The notes beneath the pieces were generated by a model. The model ran no database searches. It was not told where the DNA came from and saw nothing but the letters and a program-made list of their open reading frames with translations. From a virus, in the IMG/VR virus record IMGVR_UViG_3300042451_000131, positions 1-33,287 of that record: a stretch of 33,287 bases of DNA, one strand, 5' to 3'. Of the stretch, positions 6,463 through 13,865 are shown piece after piece (the first letter of the stretch is position 1; every line of letters starts with the position of its first letter). The position numbers were made by a program, and so were the translations under genes.

Positions 6463-6684
6463 TCAACTTTTAAAATTAACGGTGGCCACATATCCATCCG
6501 CTTGATTGCATCCTCTGGACTGTTGGCTTGAATTGTTTTCTGTTGGATTGTCCACTTGACATCCTTGACTTTGAATGTTACTCTGAAATTCTTCATCTCT
6601 TTTTGCTCTTAAAAAATGGTTATATAAATCAATGTTGAATCTGCCTGACTTCTGCCACCAGTATTCATAGTGTGCTGTGCTCAT
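6463..6684 (-). CDS. Hypothetical protein, 73 aa
   Basis: Begins MSTAHYEYWWQKSGRFNIDL and becomes polar, with Gln, Ser and Asn predominating in the second half. Its ATG overlaps the stop of the double-HTH gene (ATGA, 6681-6684), so it is co-translated. No recognisable domain. The polar C-terminal half suggests a disordered tail. Confidence 0.6.
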   Translation of the reverse strand: MSTAHYEYWWQKSGRFNIDLYNHFLRAKRDEEFQSNIQSQGCQVDNPTENNSSQQSRGCNQADGYVATVNFKS

Positions 6685-7106
6685 ATCTTTATTTTTTTTG
6701 TTCTAACATAACTTAGTATTTCTTTATTGTATTTCTCTTTGGCACCCTGGAATAAATGCTTCCAACTTTTACCAGTACAAATGTTTGAAACGGTTGACTG
6801 ATCAATGTCAAATAATTTTGCAATACTAATCTGAGTCATTCCATATTTTAATCTCATGACCATTATTCTTTTGACAGATAGATTGCTCAGCTTAGTAAAA
6901 TTACAATCATGTTCAATTGCTCCAGTTCCTCTTTTTTTATTATCTGTTTCAATGTCTTTCACTAATCTGCAAATGGTTGTCATTGTTACATTGTATTCAT
7001 TTGCCAATTCTTTCATTGTTACTTTTGATGATCCATATCTTTTTTGGATATCTTTAACTTGATGAATGTCAAGCTTTGCTGCATTACTGAATCTTCCTTC
7101 TTTCAT
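6681..7106 (-). CDS. Double helix-turn-helix DNA-binding protein
   Basis: Two HTH units are visible in 141 aa. The first (about residues 15-50) contains TMKELANEYNVTMTTICRLV. The second (about 74-115) contains TQISIAKLFDIDQSTVSNIC followed by GKSWKHL. This arrangement resembles resolvase-type HTH proteins and DNA-binding halves of homing endonucleases, but no nuclease domain is present. A regulatory role in early transcription is likely. The ATG overlaps the upstream stop by 4 bases and has the AAGATATG context. Confidence 0.65.
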   Translation of the reverse strand: MKEGRFSNAAKLDIHQVKDIQKRYGSSKVTMKELANEYNVTMTTICRLVKDIETDNKKRGTGAIEHDCNFTKLSNLSVKRIMVMRLKYGMTQISIAKLFDIDQSTVSNICTGKSWKHLFQGAKEKYNKEILSYVRTKKIKI

Positions 7107-7312
7107 ATCTTGTTTTTATAAATGGTTAATCTTCCAATGGCTCTTGCACATGTGTCAATCCGATCATCATATTTCTCAGCAAGCTGATTAAGACCAGATC
7201 TTTTCAAGTCTGGAATCAAAGATTGATACATTTTGATTCTGTAGGTGAATCCATTGATAATGGCATTGATATTCTCAATCTTTTCAAGTCTTGTAATTAT
7301 CTCCTCTCTCAT
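7103..7312 (-). CDS. Hypothetical coiled-coil protein, 69 aa
   Basis: I start this protein at the Met of MREEIITRLEKIENINAI because its ATG overlaps the stop of the upstream membrane protein as ATGA (7309-7312). A longer frame to 7357 has a hydrophobic N-terminus that would overlap that gene by 49 bases. The protein is mostly helical and ends with ARAIGRLTIYKNKI. Function unknown. Confidence 0.6.
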   Translation of the reverse strand: MREEIITRLEKIENINAIINGFTYRIKMYQSLIPDLKRSGLNQLAEKYDDRIDTCARAIGRLTIYKNKI

Positions 7313-7455
7313 GACATTAAATTTAAGAAGGTAAACAATCCACCACAAACAATACAAACTATTGTCAGAAGGCTTAAAACTGCACTCAAAAAAGATTTGT
7401 GTTCATCATTCGCTGGAAGGAATGGCTCAATAATGGTAATTAATTTTGCTTTCAT
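7309..7455 (-). CDS. Small membrane protein, 48 aa, first gene of the early operon
   Basis: From the ATG at 7453-7455 the product is 48 aa: a short amphipathic start (MKAKLITIIEPFL), a charged stretch and a hydrophobic helix (LSAVLSLLTIVCIVCGGLF). This start has the AGATATG context typical of the region. An upstream GTG at 7503 would add 16 residues but lies before the TAACTTTG promoter box at 7482-7489. One membrane span, function unknown. Confidence 0.55.
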   Translation of the reverse strand: MKAKLITIIEPFLPANDEHKSFLSAVLSLLTIVCIVCGGLFTFLNLMS

Positions 7456-7481
7456 ATCTGTTTTGTTAATTATTATGTCAT

Positions 7482-7489
7482 CAAAGTTA
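7482..7489 (-). promoter_or_regulatory. Candidate early promoter (TAACTTTG)
   Basis: TAACTTTG matches the Bacteroidota -7 box TAnnTTTG. A TTTC, one mismatch from the -33 TTTG, is 18 bases upstream. It sits between the terminator at 7544-7576 and the first early gene at 7455, the right position to start the replication operon. Confidence 0.4.
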
Positions 7490-7543
7490 ATTACTTTTTT
7501 CACTTATGAAATAATTTTAACATATTTTAACATATTAAGGAAT

Positions 7544-7576
7544 AAAAAAAGGGAATGATTGCCGTCACTCCCCTTT
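7544..7576 (-). terminator. Rho-independent terminator at the end of the late/lysis operon
   Basis: On the minus strand GGGAGTGA pairs with TCATTCCC (one G-U pair) around a 6-base loop CGGCAA, extended by AAA/TTT, and is followed by a run of seven T. It lies 41 bases past the stop of the AT-hook-like gene and separates lysis from early transcription. Confidence 0.85.
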
Positions 7577-7616
7577 CATTTTATTAACCTAAAACAGATA
7601 TGCGTTACAAATATAG

Positions 7617-7898
7617 TTATTTTTTGAATCTCTTCAATAAAATTTTTGCTATTTTACCAATCAATCCAGATTGCTCTGAGACATCAAGCTTCACCTCACC
7701 ATTATTAATCTCAACATCAACCTTATCAGAGTCAACTTTGATGCTCTTATTGTCCTTATCTTTGTGTAATTCAACATCAACCTTTGGAGTATCAACCTTA
7801 ACATCAGTAACTCCATCCTTTCTGGTGATCTTAATGTCCACATTCTTTGTGTCAATGTTTATATTCAAGTTCTTTTTTGGTCTCCCTGGTTTTTTCAT
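7617..7898 (-). CDS. Short AT-hook-like protein with repetitive beta-rich core
   Basis: The 93-aa protein opens with KKPGRPKKN, which contains the P-G-R-P core of an AT-hook minor-groove binding motif. Then comes an alternating valine/charged pattern (DVKVDTPKVDVELHKD, later IKVDSDKVDVEINN), suggesting repeated beta strands, and a basic amphipathic tail (GKIAKILLKRFKK). It is the last gene of the late operon, starting TAATG at the endolysin stop. Functions that fit include DNA condensation or a membrane-active role from the C-terminal basic helix; neither is proven. Confidence 0.6.
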   Translation of the reverse strand: MKKPGRPKKNLNINIDTKNVDIKITRKDGVTDVKVDTPKVDVELHKDKDNKSIKVDSDKVDVEINNGEVKLDVSEQSGLIGKIAKILLKRFKK

Positions 7899-8416
7899 TA
7901 TGCTTCATTTGTTGTTACTATTCCTTTTGGCTCAAGATGCACAACTCTCACAGATGCTGGCTGTGCAATCTTCCATGCTGTCCTTCTTGCTTGGCTTAAT
8001 CTGTCCTTTGCAATGCGAGATACACTAACTGAATTGTTCTGGTTACCTCCGAGCACATGATAATGTGTTGCATCCTCACCAACATAGATGCCGACATGAC
8101 CTCCTCCATTCCTGGTGAACGTCAACACATCACCAAGCATTGGCACCTGAGCGACATTTCCATACTTATTCCAGTTCAATGCCCACAATGGAGCCTTGAC
8201 AACTTGCAATCCAGCAGCATGAGCACAATAAGCTATGAACAGACCACACCAAGGTATCTCATCATTGGTATATACCTTCTCAAGACCAAGAGCTTTTGCC
8301 CAGGATAGAATGGTTGGATTGTGTTGCTTGCCAACTATCTCCTTAACACCAATGTGCTTGACTGCCTCAACCAATATCTTTGGAGCTGTTTCTTTTTTCA
8401 GCCATGCATAGCTCAT
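7898..8416 (-). CDS. Endolysin, cysteine peptidase of the NlpC/P60-CHAP type (TIGR02594-like)
   Basis: The 172-aa protein carries a catalytic Cys in IPWCGLFIAY (C57), a His in GGGHVGIYVGED (H107) and a downstream LGGNQNNSVSVSRI segment with a likely polar third residue. This is the typical order of TIGR02594 peptidoglycan peptidases found in phages. It would cleave peptide links in the host wall at lysis. No signal peptide or anchor is visible, so it needs a holin or pore for release. Its start overlaps the upstream membrane/coiled-coil gene as ATGA, placing it in a lysis cassette. Confidence 0.85.
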   Translation of the reverse strand: MSYAWLKKETAPKILVEAVKHIGVKEIVGKQHNPTILSWAKALGLEKVYTNDEIPWCGLFIAYCAHAAGLQVVKAPLWALNWNKYGNVAQVPMLGDVLTFTRNGGGHVGIYVGEDATHYHVLGGNQNNSVSVSRIAKDRLSQARRTAWKIAQPASVRVVHLEPKGIVTTNEA

Positions 8417-8658
8417 ATTGAATCTCTTTGGATGTAAATGTACTTAATTTTTCTTTTGATTGTCAATAGGCTGTCCACATCATGCTTAAGTATCTCAACC
8501 TTATGATTGTTTTCCTCCTCAAGATCATGCAGATATTTCTCTGCCTTGATTGTGGTTGCATCTTTCTTTGGTGCCTTGTATTCATGTGTTGGCATTGGTG
8601 CCAGAATAGCAAATAAAGAGCTCACAATTGTGGCTATCAATAGAATCTTATTCTCCAT
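8413..8658 (-). CDS. Membrane-anchored coiled-coil protein (spanin/Rz-like candidate)
   Basis: An N-terminal hydrophobic helix (MENKILLIATIVSSLFAIL) is followed by a long charged helical region (KAEKYLHDLEEENNHKVEIL and on). One membrane span plus a periplasmic coiled coil is the layout of inner-membrane spanins. It overlaps the endolysin by 4 bases and the next upstream gene by 11 bases. A lipoprotein partner spanin is not obvious, so the role is inferred from position. Confidence 0.6.
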   Translation of the reverse strand: MENKILLIATIVSSLFAILAPMPTHEYKAPKKDATTIKAEKYLHDLEEENNHKVEILKHDVDSLLTIKRKIKYIYIQRDSI

Positions 8659-8890
8659 TTAGTTTTCTGTTAAGTTCTTTTTGAAATAGTATATCTTGCA
8701 TGAGTTTTTTATCTTCCTTTCTCTCATCATCACAATCATCAATTCTCTGTTGTTGAGTCTGAATCTCTTTATCCTTTGAATTGATTAGATACCTTCCAAT
8801 GAATATGAGAATTGTAAGTAATATAAAAAAAATGTAAGTGAATGGACTCTTGATAAAAGTTTTAAAATCTAATTTGAAAATGTTTTCCAT
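8648..8890 (-). CDS. Single-span membrane protein with coiled-coil tail (holin or spanin candidate)
   Basis: The 80-aa protein has a basic N-terminal segment, a hydrophobic helix at about residues 17-36 (TYIFFILLTILIFIGRYLI) and a strongly charged coiled-coil tail (DKEIQTQQQRIDDCDDERKE). It is first in the lysis cassette, where a holin would be expected, but the long charged tail is more spanin-like. One of this gene and its downstream neighbour probably supplies the membrane disruption step. Confidence 0.6.
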   Translation of the reverse strand: MENIFKLDFKTFIKSPFTYIFFILLTILIFIGRYLINSKDKEIQTQQQRIDDCDDERKEDKKLMQDILFQKELNRKLNGE

Positions 8891-8900
8891 ACTTATTATG

Positions 8901-9578
8901 CTAATATGTTTTATTCAGCACAAAGATATCTGAGTAAATTGAATTGTTTGCATTGGTTGAGCTCCATTGACCTGTGATGTCTAAGGTATTACTGATGGTA
9001 GTATCAAATGTTGTTGAGTTCACTGTGTTCCAAGCGAATCCTTGTTGAGTCCCAGATGCTAACTTTAAGATGTGAAATTGTGCCAATGATACAACTGATG
9101 CAACACCAGCTGCTCCAATGGCTCTGATTGTGAATGTGACATTGAGCATCCAGACTTGATTGGTTATTGCTGGCATTGTTAATGGACCTGAATCACCTAA
9201 ATCCACAGAGCCAGACTTCAATCTGATTCTTAATGTATTGTTGTTCTGAGCACTCATAACTCCTCCCATATCAACTCTGAATGAATCACCAACTTTAAAA
9301 CCATTCGCTGGCACAGATAAAGTTCCAACACCTCCATCAATCAATGTTCCTTCTGTTGTTGTTGCTGTTAATGTTGGACTATTGGCTGTCTGAGCAAAGA
9401 GACCTACATTTGTTGTGGCTGATGAACCAGGAATTGTGACAACTGTTTCTCCTCCACTATCTGCTGCTGTGACTCCAGCTCCTGTGAATTTTAAAGTTGA
9501 TCTCTGAGTTAATGATGTGCTCTCATCCTTGATGGTATCATAAGCCTGAGCTGTCACATTGATGGTTGTTGTTGCCAT
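8901..9578 (-). CDS. Virion structural protein, fibre-like
   Basis: A 225-aa Thr-, Ser- and Gly-rich protein starting MATTTINVTAQAYDTIKDES, with alternating beta-rich segments and a C-terminal SIYSDIFVLNKTY, which resembles tips of phage tail-fibre or decoration proteins. It ends the structural block before lysis. The ATG shares its last base with the stop of the tail-terminator-like gene. Exact role (tail fibre tip or capsid decoration) cannot be told from sequence. Confidence 0.6.
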   Translation of the reverse strand: MATTTINVTAQAYDTIKDESTSLTQRSTLKFTGAGVTAADSGGETVVTIPGSSATTNVGLFAQTANSPTLTATTTEGTLIDGGVGTLSVPANGFKVGDSFRVDMGGVMSAQNNNTLRIRLKSGSVDLGDSGPLTMPAITNQVWMLNVTFTIRAIGAAGVASVVSLAQFHILKLASGTQQGFAWNTVNSTTFDTTISNTLDITGQWSSTNANNSIYSDIFVLNKTY

Positions 9579-10162
9579 TATAAGTTGATATTTATTGTGT
9601 TATTGGTTGTTGTGTCTTGTGTGAAGGTATCCTCAAGAGTTCCATTGACATAAACTTGATATGTTGTTGTTGGATCTCCACAATCACCAGCTGGAGGATT
9701 GCCATTCTCAAAGTCATAATCATCATAAGGAATGGAACACCAATCATTGTAGTCATAGATTGATAGTGATGCATTGATTGTCCATCCAGCTGTTACATCT
9801 GGACCACGATTAATGAATGGTTGTGTTGTGATATCACCAACAATATCCATGAACTCCTCAAATCTCCATTGCTGGAATGTGATTCTAATGTCATTGCAGA
9901 TGCTAAGACAATCAGAATGGATCTCATTGATCTGTCTATATTCTTGAATGTTGTATTTATCACAGATAGATATCACCACATTAACATTCACAGCTTGATC
10001 AGTCATGGATCCTGGTTGCAAAGTTACAACCATCAAAGGATATTGAGCCGCATCTCTTGACACAGCATCAATGTAATCACCTTGAAAGAACTCGTTTATC
10101 TGACGATGCTGTGTTGCTATTGTTTCCAGCTCTTTCATTAGCTGGTTTAATGTTTTTTCCAT
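9578..10162 (-). CDS. Tail terminator/completion-like protein
   Basis: The 194-aa protein opens with a helix (MEKTLNQLMKELETIATQHR), followed by strands typical of tail-completion proteins (AAQYPLMVVTLQPG, VNVNVVISICDKY). Its C-terminus is an Asp- and Thr-rich extension (DTFTQDTTTNNTININL). Position after the head-tail connector supports a neck or tail-terminator role. The C-terminal 60 residues with a YQVYVNGTLEDTF strand could be an added beta domain. Confidence 0.55.
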   Translation of the reverse strand: MEKTLNQLMKELETIATQHRQINEFFQGDYIDAVSRDAAQYPLMVVTLQPGSMTDQAVNVNVVISICDKYNIQEYRQINEIHSDCLSICNDIRITFQQWRFEEFMDIVGDITTQPFINRGPDVTAGWTINASLSIYDYNDWCSIPYDDYDFENGNPPAGDCGDPTTTYQVYVNGTLEDTFTQDTTTNNTININL

Positions 10163-10214
10163 CCTTATTGAGATATGCTTTTAATTTATCAATCTGTTTC
10201 TTTGAGAATTTCAT
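10077..10214 (-). CDS. Possible 45-aa ORF overlapping the tail-terminator gene
   Basis: The ATG at 10212-10214 overlaps the stop of the connector gene as ATGA. The peptide is basic (MKFSKKQIDKLKAYLNKDGK) and then polar, ending within the next gene, which it overlaps by 86 bases. The coupled start and filling of the 48-base gap argue it is translated; the long overlap argues for caution. Confidence 0.45.
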   Translation of the reverse strand: MKFSKKQIDKLKAYLNKDGKNIKPANERAGNNSNTASSDKRVLSR

Positions 10215-10723
10215 TGCATCCAATTTATTGGTCTATAACCAGTCTTATCTTTTTTCACAAATTCATTGCAATGATCAGAGCACATATCACAATATTCAGG
10301 ATATTTGGTTGCTTGATCATCCATAAGGAATCCAACAAGTCTCTGTTTATAAAAATAGGCATCTTTTCTCAATTGATCTCTGAGCTCATTAACCTCATCC
10401 AAAGTATTGGCTTGCAAGTTCTCATCAGATACTCTCCCAGCTGATTTGTTTGTTAGCTTCTCAGTAAGGAACAGAGCTGCTCTGTAATCAACGAATGCAA
10501 CCAAACAAGGAACAACATAATCATTCATCAATAAGAGATAATCAGCTGTCCATGTGGATGTCTCTACTCTATCAAGCAAGGCTCGATATAAGGGAGTCCC
10601 AAGAGCTGGCTGAATATGCATGTCTTGACTTCGCTTGATAGCAACTGCCAAGAGTTTTGTATCTGTATTGCTGTGGATTAATCCTAATTTTTTAAGATTC
10701 TCCACTGAAAGTAGGTAGTTCAT
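10211..10723 (-). CDS. Head-tail connector (DUF6712-like)
   Basis: The 170-aa protein is mainly helical, with QPALGTPLYRALLDRVE (residues 38-54) and a VPCLVAFVDYRAALFL segment. This pattern matches the DUF6712 connector family I associate with Bacteroidota phages, structurally equivalent to gp6-type adaptors that extend the portal. It directly follows the portal gene (3-base gap), as expected for an adaptor. The start has the AAGATATG context. Confidence 0.65.
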   Translation of the reverse strand: MNYLLSVENLKKLGLIHSNTDTKLLAVAIKRSQDMHIQPALGTPLYRALLDRVETSTWTADYLLLMNDYVVPCLVAFVDYRAALFLTEKLTNKSAGRVSDENLQANTLDEVNELRDQLRKDAYFYKQRLVGFLMDDQATKYPEYCDMCSDHCNEFVKKDKTGYRPINWMQ

Positions 10724-10726
10724 ATC

Positions 10727-12700
10727 TTATCTTTTTACAACTAATTGCTGAATCCATTCATGTCTACACCATGGAGTTGATGCTTGAGTATCTGGATTGG
10801 TGTACCATCCACCTCTGTACTTCCACACATCTCTGTATGGTGTTAACCTATTAGAGATAGTATTGATCTCATCCTTTGTGTAGAGTCTATTAAGTGACAT
10901 TAATCTCTCGCAGAATTGTCTTGAGCCACTCTTTGCTGGTGGAACATCAAGTCTTGTTCTGTATCCATAACGAACCTCAAATCTTTCAATAGGAATATCA
11001 ACCTCTCTGACCAATGACTTTCCCAGATCAGTGACCTCTCCTTTTGTGATGACCTCCCATCTCATAAGCTTAGCCATTGACTTGGCAATCTCCTCAATGT
11101 TTGTGTTGAGAGCCTTGGCAATGCCATTGGAATCTTCACCATCTCCAATCAACTTAAGTACATTCTTATCAAAGTCATTTAGCTCTGCTGAAATTTCTCC
11201 AATGGTTGCAAATAATTGGTCTTGCTTTGTGAATACCTCAGCTGATGGTGTATCCCATGCAATTGGAAATGTGGCAATCACCTCATAGTCATGAGCTGGC
11301 TCACCATATTGTGCAAAGTATCCTATCTCATCATCTTGGTGTTCAAACTTGCATGAGCTCATTTGCTGTGCTCCTGGTTGCAATCCAACAATTCTCCTCG
11401 CTTGTGCCTCATCAATGGTTGGAAATGATGCCAAGACAATGCTCAATGCACTCTCGCTGGTCAATACTCCTTCTTTAATCTTAGCAACCACATCAATAAG
11501 TGATGCAATCTGAGCTCCATTCAATGCTGATTTTGCAACATCAATTGGTGCCTCTGATGTTGGTTGATCAATGGCTGTTGGTTGTGCTGCCACTGGTGCA
11601 GTCTCAGTTGTTCCGATTGGTTTAACATCTCTTAGCTTAACTGTTCCAACATCACCAGACAATTTAATCATTTCGTTTAACATCCACTCAAGCCTTCTTT
11701 GTCTTGTGTCAACATAAGTCTTTTTGAATATTTCGAATAACTCAGCTGATTCAGCCGCATTGAATGATCCTTCAGGAGCAACTCCAAACAAAGATGGAGA
11801 GACAACCGCATGAGCAACAAGGATGTTTTGTTGTACGCTTGACTCAAGAGATTCATATCTCTTATCCAAGTCATTTCCAGTCAGACTCTCAACTCTGGGA
11901 GCTTGATCTGCTGATGGTGCAAATGTGATGATGATATCACCTGAATTCTCAATGTTGGATGCTGGTCCTTTAATTTGATTCTTGAATGACTCAGCTTCCT
12001 CTTGAGTTTCTGGAAAGCCATCCATGAAAGTGATCATAGTTCCTGACTTAAATCCATTCTGTAATTCATACATGTGGAATTTAGAGATGTCAACATCAGT
12101 CTGAATTGCTGTGACTCCTCCATTGTAAGGTGGCTTTGGATAGACTCCTTGCTCTTTACGTCCTTTCTTAGCTGGATCCTTATAATACATAACAAATGAT
12201 CCGACCTTATTATTCTCATCAAGAGCTGGGATAGTTCTGAGATTTGTTTTCTCAGCTGATTGCTGTTGAACAGTCCAGTCATCTGATAGATAGTACATTC
12301 TTTCATCCGCTGATATTCTTATCATATCAATGGCAAGATACTCCCATCTGACAACTCTTGTCCCTTCCTTATTCCAGGTCCCTTTGACTGCGAATGCACC
12401 AAACAACTCATAATCAAATGCCAATTGCTCAACAATCTCATTCATATTGAAATCAGAATAAGGATTGGCAATGAATCTTGCAAGCTCTCCAGATACAACC
12501 TCAAGACCTCCACCAGCAATGTAATGCGTTTTGTTCTTTATGATACCTTGGTGCCAGGCTGATCCATTGTAAAGATCCACTAAAAAATAACTATAGTCAT
12601 TCTTTTTTCCCCACTTAATAAAGCCAAGCATTCTATCTTGCTCCTCAATTGGAAGGACAAAATCCTTTCTGAATGACATTGATTCAAGTTTCTTATTCAT
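10727..12700 (-). CDS. Portal protein with C-terminal winged-helix and MuF-like extension
   Basis: The first 400 or so of 657 residues look like an SPP1/HK97-type portal (SYFLVDLYNGSAWHQGIIKN, then NILVAHAVVSPSLFG and NAAESAELFEIFKKTYVD). This is the dodecameric ring through which DNA is packaged. Residues about 500-565 form a winged helix (NDFDKNVLKLIGDGED then KSMAKLMRWEVITKGEV). The final 70 residues (SGSRQFCERLMSLNRLYTKD, ending TPWCRHEWIQ) resemble the C-terminus of MuF/gp7 head-morphogenesis proteins. A normal portal is about 400-500 aa, so this is a likely fusion. It overlaps the upstream gene by 8 bases. Confidence 0.8.
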   Translation of the reverse strand: MNKKLESMSFRKDFVLPIEEQDRMLGFIKWGKKNDYSYFLVDLYNGSAWHQGIIKNKTHYIAGGGLEVVSGELARFIANPYSDFNMNEIVEQLAFDYELFGAFAVKGTWNKEGTRVVRWEYLAIDMIRISADERMYYLSDDWTVQQQSAEKTNLRTIPALDENNKVGSFVMYYKDPAKKGRKEQGVYPKPPYNGGVTAIQTDVDISKFHMYELQNGFKSGTMITFMDGFPETQEEAESFKNQIKGPASNIENSGDIIITFAPSADQAPRVESLTGNDLDKRYESLESSVQQNILVAHAVVSPSLFGVAPEGSFNAAESAELFEIFKKTYVDTRQRRLEWMLNEMIKLSGDVGTVKLRDVKPIGTTETAPVAAQPTAIDQPTSEAPIDVAKSALNGAQIASLIDVVAKIKEGVLTSESALSIVLASFPTIDEAQARRIVGLQPGAQQMSSCKFEHQDDEIGYFAQYGEPAHDYEVIATFPIAWDTPSAEVFTKQDQLFATIGEISAELNDFDKNVLKLIGDGEDSNGIAKALNTNIEEIAKSMAKLMRWEVITKGEVTDLGKSLVREVDIPIERFEVRYGYRTRLDVPPAKSGSRQFCERLMSLNRLYTKDEINTISNRLTPYRDVWKYRGGWYTNPDTQASTPWCRHEWIQQLVVKR

Positions 12701-13061
12701 AAATGTTAAATGTTATATTTGTTGAGAATTCTGTGGAAGGTGAGTCAATCTCAAATACATGAGCTCTACCCTCCTCAACCAAGCCATCTGACAATTCTGG
12801 ATCAAGATTGGTTGATGATGTTTGCTGATAGATTCTATATGTGTAGTAACCATCATAATCAAAGGTAACATCAACCCCATCCACAAGCAAAAATTCATCA
12901 TATCTGGATGTCCCTGTGCTGATATTAGTCAGGATGCAATAGTATTTTAAGAATGATTGTTCATGCTCAAATTCAAATAAATAGTAAACTGGACTAACTG
13001 TTGTTAATTCCGTTACTGTTACTATCAGATTTGAAGATGTTGCCTTCTGTATTCTCAGCAT
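12693..13061 (-). CDS. Hypothetical structural protein, 122 aa, beta-rich
   Basis: Alternating strands (SSNLIVTVTELTTVSPVYYL, then FTFDYDGYYTYRIYQ-like region) make a small immunoglobulin-like beta protein. Similar proteins sit near tail genes in Bacteroidota phages, but I cannot name it. It overlaps the upstream 71-aa gene by 68 bases and the portal gene by 8 bases. A minor tail or head decoration role is an inference from position. Confidence 0.55.
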   Translation of the reverse strand: MLRIQKATSSNLIVTVTELTTVSPVYYLFEFEHEQSFLKYYCILTNISTGTSRYDEFLLVDGVDVTFDYDGYYTYRIYQQTSSTNLDPELSDGLVEEGRAHVFEIDSPSTEFSTNITFNIYE

Positions 13062-13209
13062 TTTTAATTAGTTTAGGTTTTCTTTTTTCAAATATGTGAA
13101 GGAATCCAAGAGATACATAATATTCCTCTTGACCTCTCTTAATATCAACCCATTTACTCAATAGATTTGACCATTGTTTTGTTCCAATAAACTTTGCTTT
13201 TATTTCCAT
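12994..13209 (-). CDS. Hypothetical protein, 71 aa, starting the portal operon
   Basis: Begins MEIKAKFIGTKQWSNLLSKW with a basic central segment and a polar tail (IFKSDSNSNGINNS) that overlaps the next gene by 68 bases. It follows the terminator at 13222-13252 and the promoter box TATATTTG at 13215-13222, five bases before its ATG. It therefore starts the portal-connector transcript. No function recognised. Confidence 0.55.
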   Translation of the reverse strand: MEIKAKFIGTKQWSNLLSKWVDIKRGQEEYYVSLGFLHIFEKRKPKLIKNAENTEGNIFKSDSNSNGINNS

Positions 13210-13214
13210 GGTTT

Positions 13215-13222
13215 CAAATATA
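13215..13222 (-). promoter_or_regulatory. Promoter box TATATTTG fused to the tail-tube terminator
   Basis: The minus-strand TATATTTG matches the Bacteroidota -7 consensus, directly follows the terminator T run and lies five bases before the ATG at 13209. The implied mRNA would be almost leaderless. No clear -33 TTTG is found at about 20 bases upstream, which is inside the hairpin. Confidence 0.45.
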
Positions 13223-13252
13223 CAAAAAAAGGAGGGACACTGCCCTCCCTTT
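13222..13252 (-). terminator. Strong rho-independent terminator after the tail tube gene
   Basis: On the minus strand AAAGGGAGGG pairs with CCCTCCTTTT over 10 bp (one G-U pair) around loop CAGTGT, followed by further T. It lies 22 bases past the tail tube stop. Confidence 0.88.
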
Positions 13253-13274
13253 ATGATAAGAGTTTATTCAATTT

Positions 13275-13805
13275 TTAAATTGATGGAGATTGCTGTGCTA
13301 ACAATGATAAGTAAACAGATCCAAGAACATCTGGCACTGGATCATTTTCTAATCCACCCATGATGATATCATGACCTAATCTGTCAGACTTCAATACTCC
13401 AGATCCATAGGCGGAAGCTTCAGCAATCTGAAGACCTTCACCGAATCCAAGAGCAACAACAGTCCCATCAGCTTTCTCAACAAGAGCAACAACCTCATTC
13501 TGTCCAAGCAAGTGAATCTCTGATCTCAACTCCTTTGTATCTGATGCTAAGATCATTGTCAAAGTTTGTTCATACCAAAGTGTTCCATTTCCTTTGTTAA
13601 CTCGGATTGGTGCAGTGTAGCTTGATAAGTTAGATTTCAACTTGTACAAAAACACTTCACCAGTTACAGTCAAAGCAGTGATCTCATTGTCAAGAACTGT
13701 GGATGCAGAAACATTTCCTAATGGAAATATCATCACTGATTTGATTCCACCCTTTCCATTGGTACAAGTTCTATCATTGTAGCCAAGAGTCATATTACAA
13801 GACAT
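13275..13805 (-). CDS. Major tail tube protein (probable)
   Basis: The 176-aa protein is beta-rich with MSCNMTLGYNDRTCTNGKGG at the start and EVVALVEKADGTVVALGFGE in the middle, then ASAYGSGVLKSDRLGHDIIM, a layout like siphovirus tail tube proteins that stack into rings. It is flanked by terminators on both sides (13831-13858 and 13222-13252), so it is likely monocistronic and strongly expressed, fitting an abundant virion protein. Cysteines at 3, 14 may pair. A decoration protein is the alternative. Confidence 0.6.
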   Translation of the reverse strand: MSCNMTLGYNDRTCTNGKGGIKSVMIFPLGNVSASTVLDNEITALTVTGEVFLYKLKSNLSSYTAPIRVNKGNGTLWYEQTLTMILASDTKELRSEIHLLGQNEVVALVEKADGTVVALGFGEGLQIAEASAYGSGVLKSDRLGHDIIMGGLENDPVPDVLGSVYLSLLAQQSPSI

Positions 13806-13830
13806 AAGATATTTTTTTTTAATGTTTATA

Positions 13831-13858
13831 AAATAGGGAGCAGTTGCCCACTCCCTTG
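13831..13858 (-). terminator. Terminator after the major capsid gene
   Basis: AGGGAG (13840-13835 region) pairs with CTCCCT (13851-13856) over 6 bp with a 10-base loop. On the minus strand it is followed by ATTTTAT. The same AGGGAG-type stem recurs in the terminators at 13222, 28343 and 7544. Confidence 0.6.
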
Positions 13859-13865
13859 TTAATTT

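Noticed and set aside
7600-8028. Plus-strand ORF of 142 aa over the AT-hook-like and endolysin genes
   Set aside because: Ser/Leu/Thr-rich antisense translation of a Val/Asp repeat region; the minus-strand genes have clear motifs and coupled starts.
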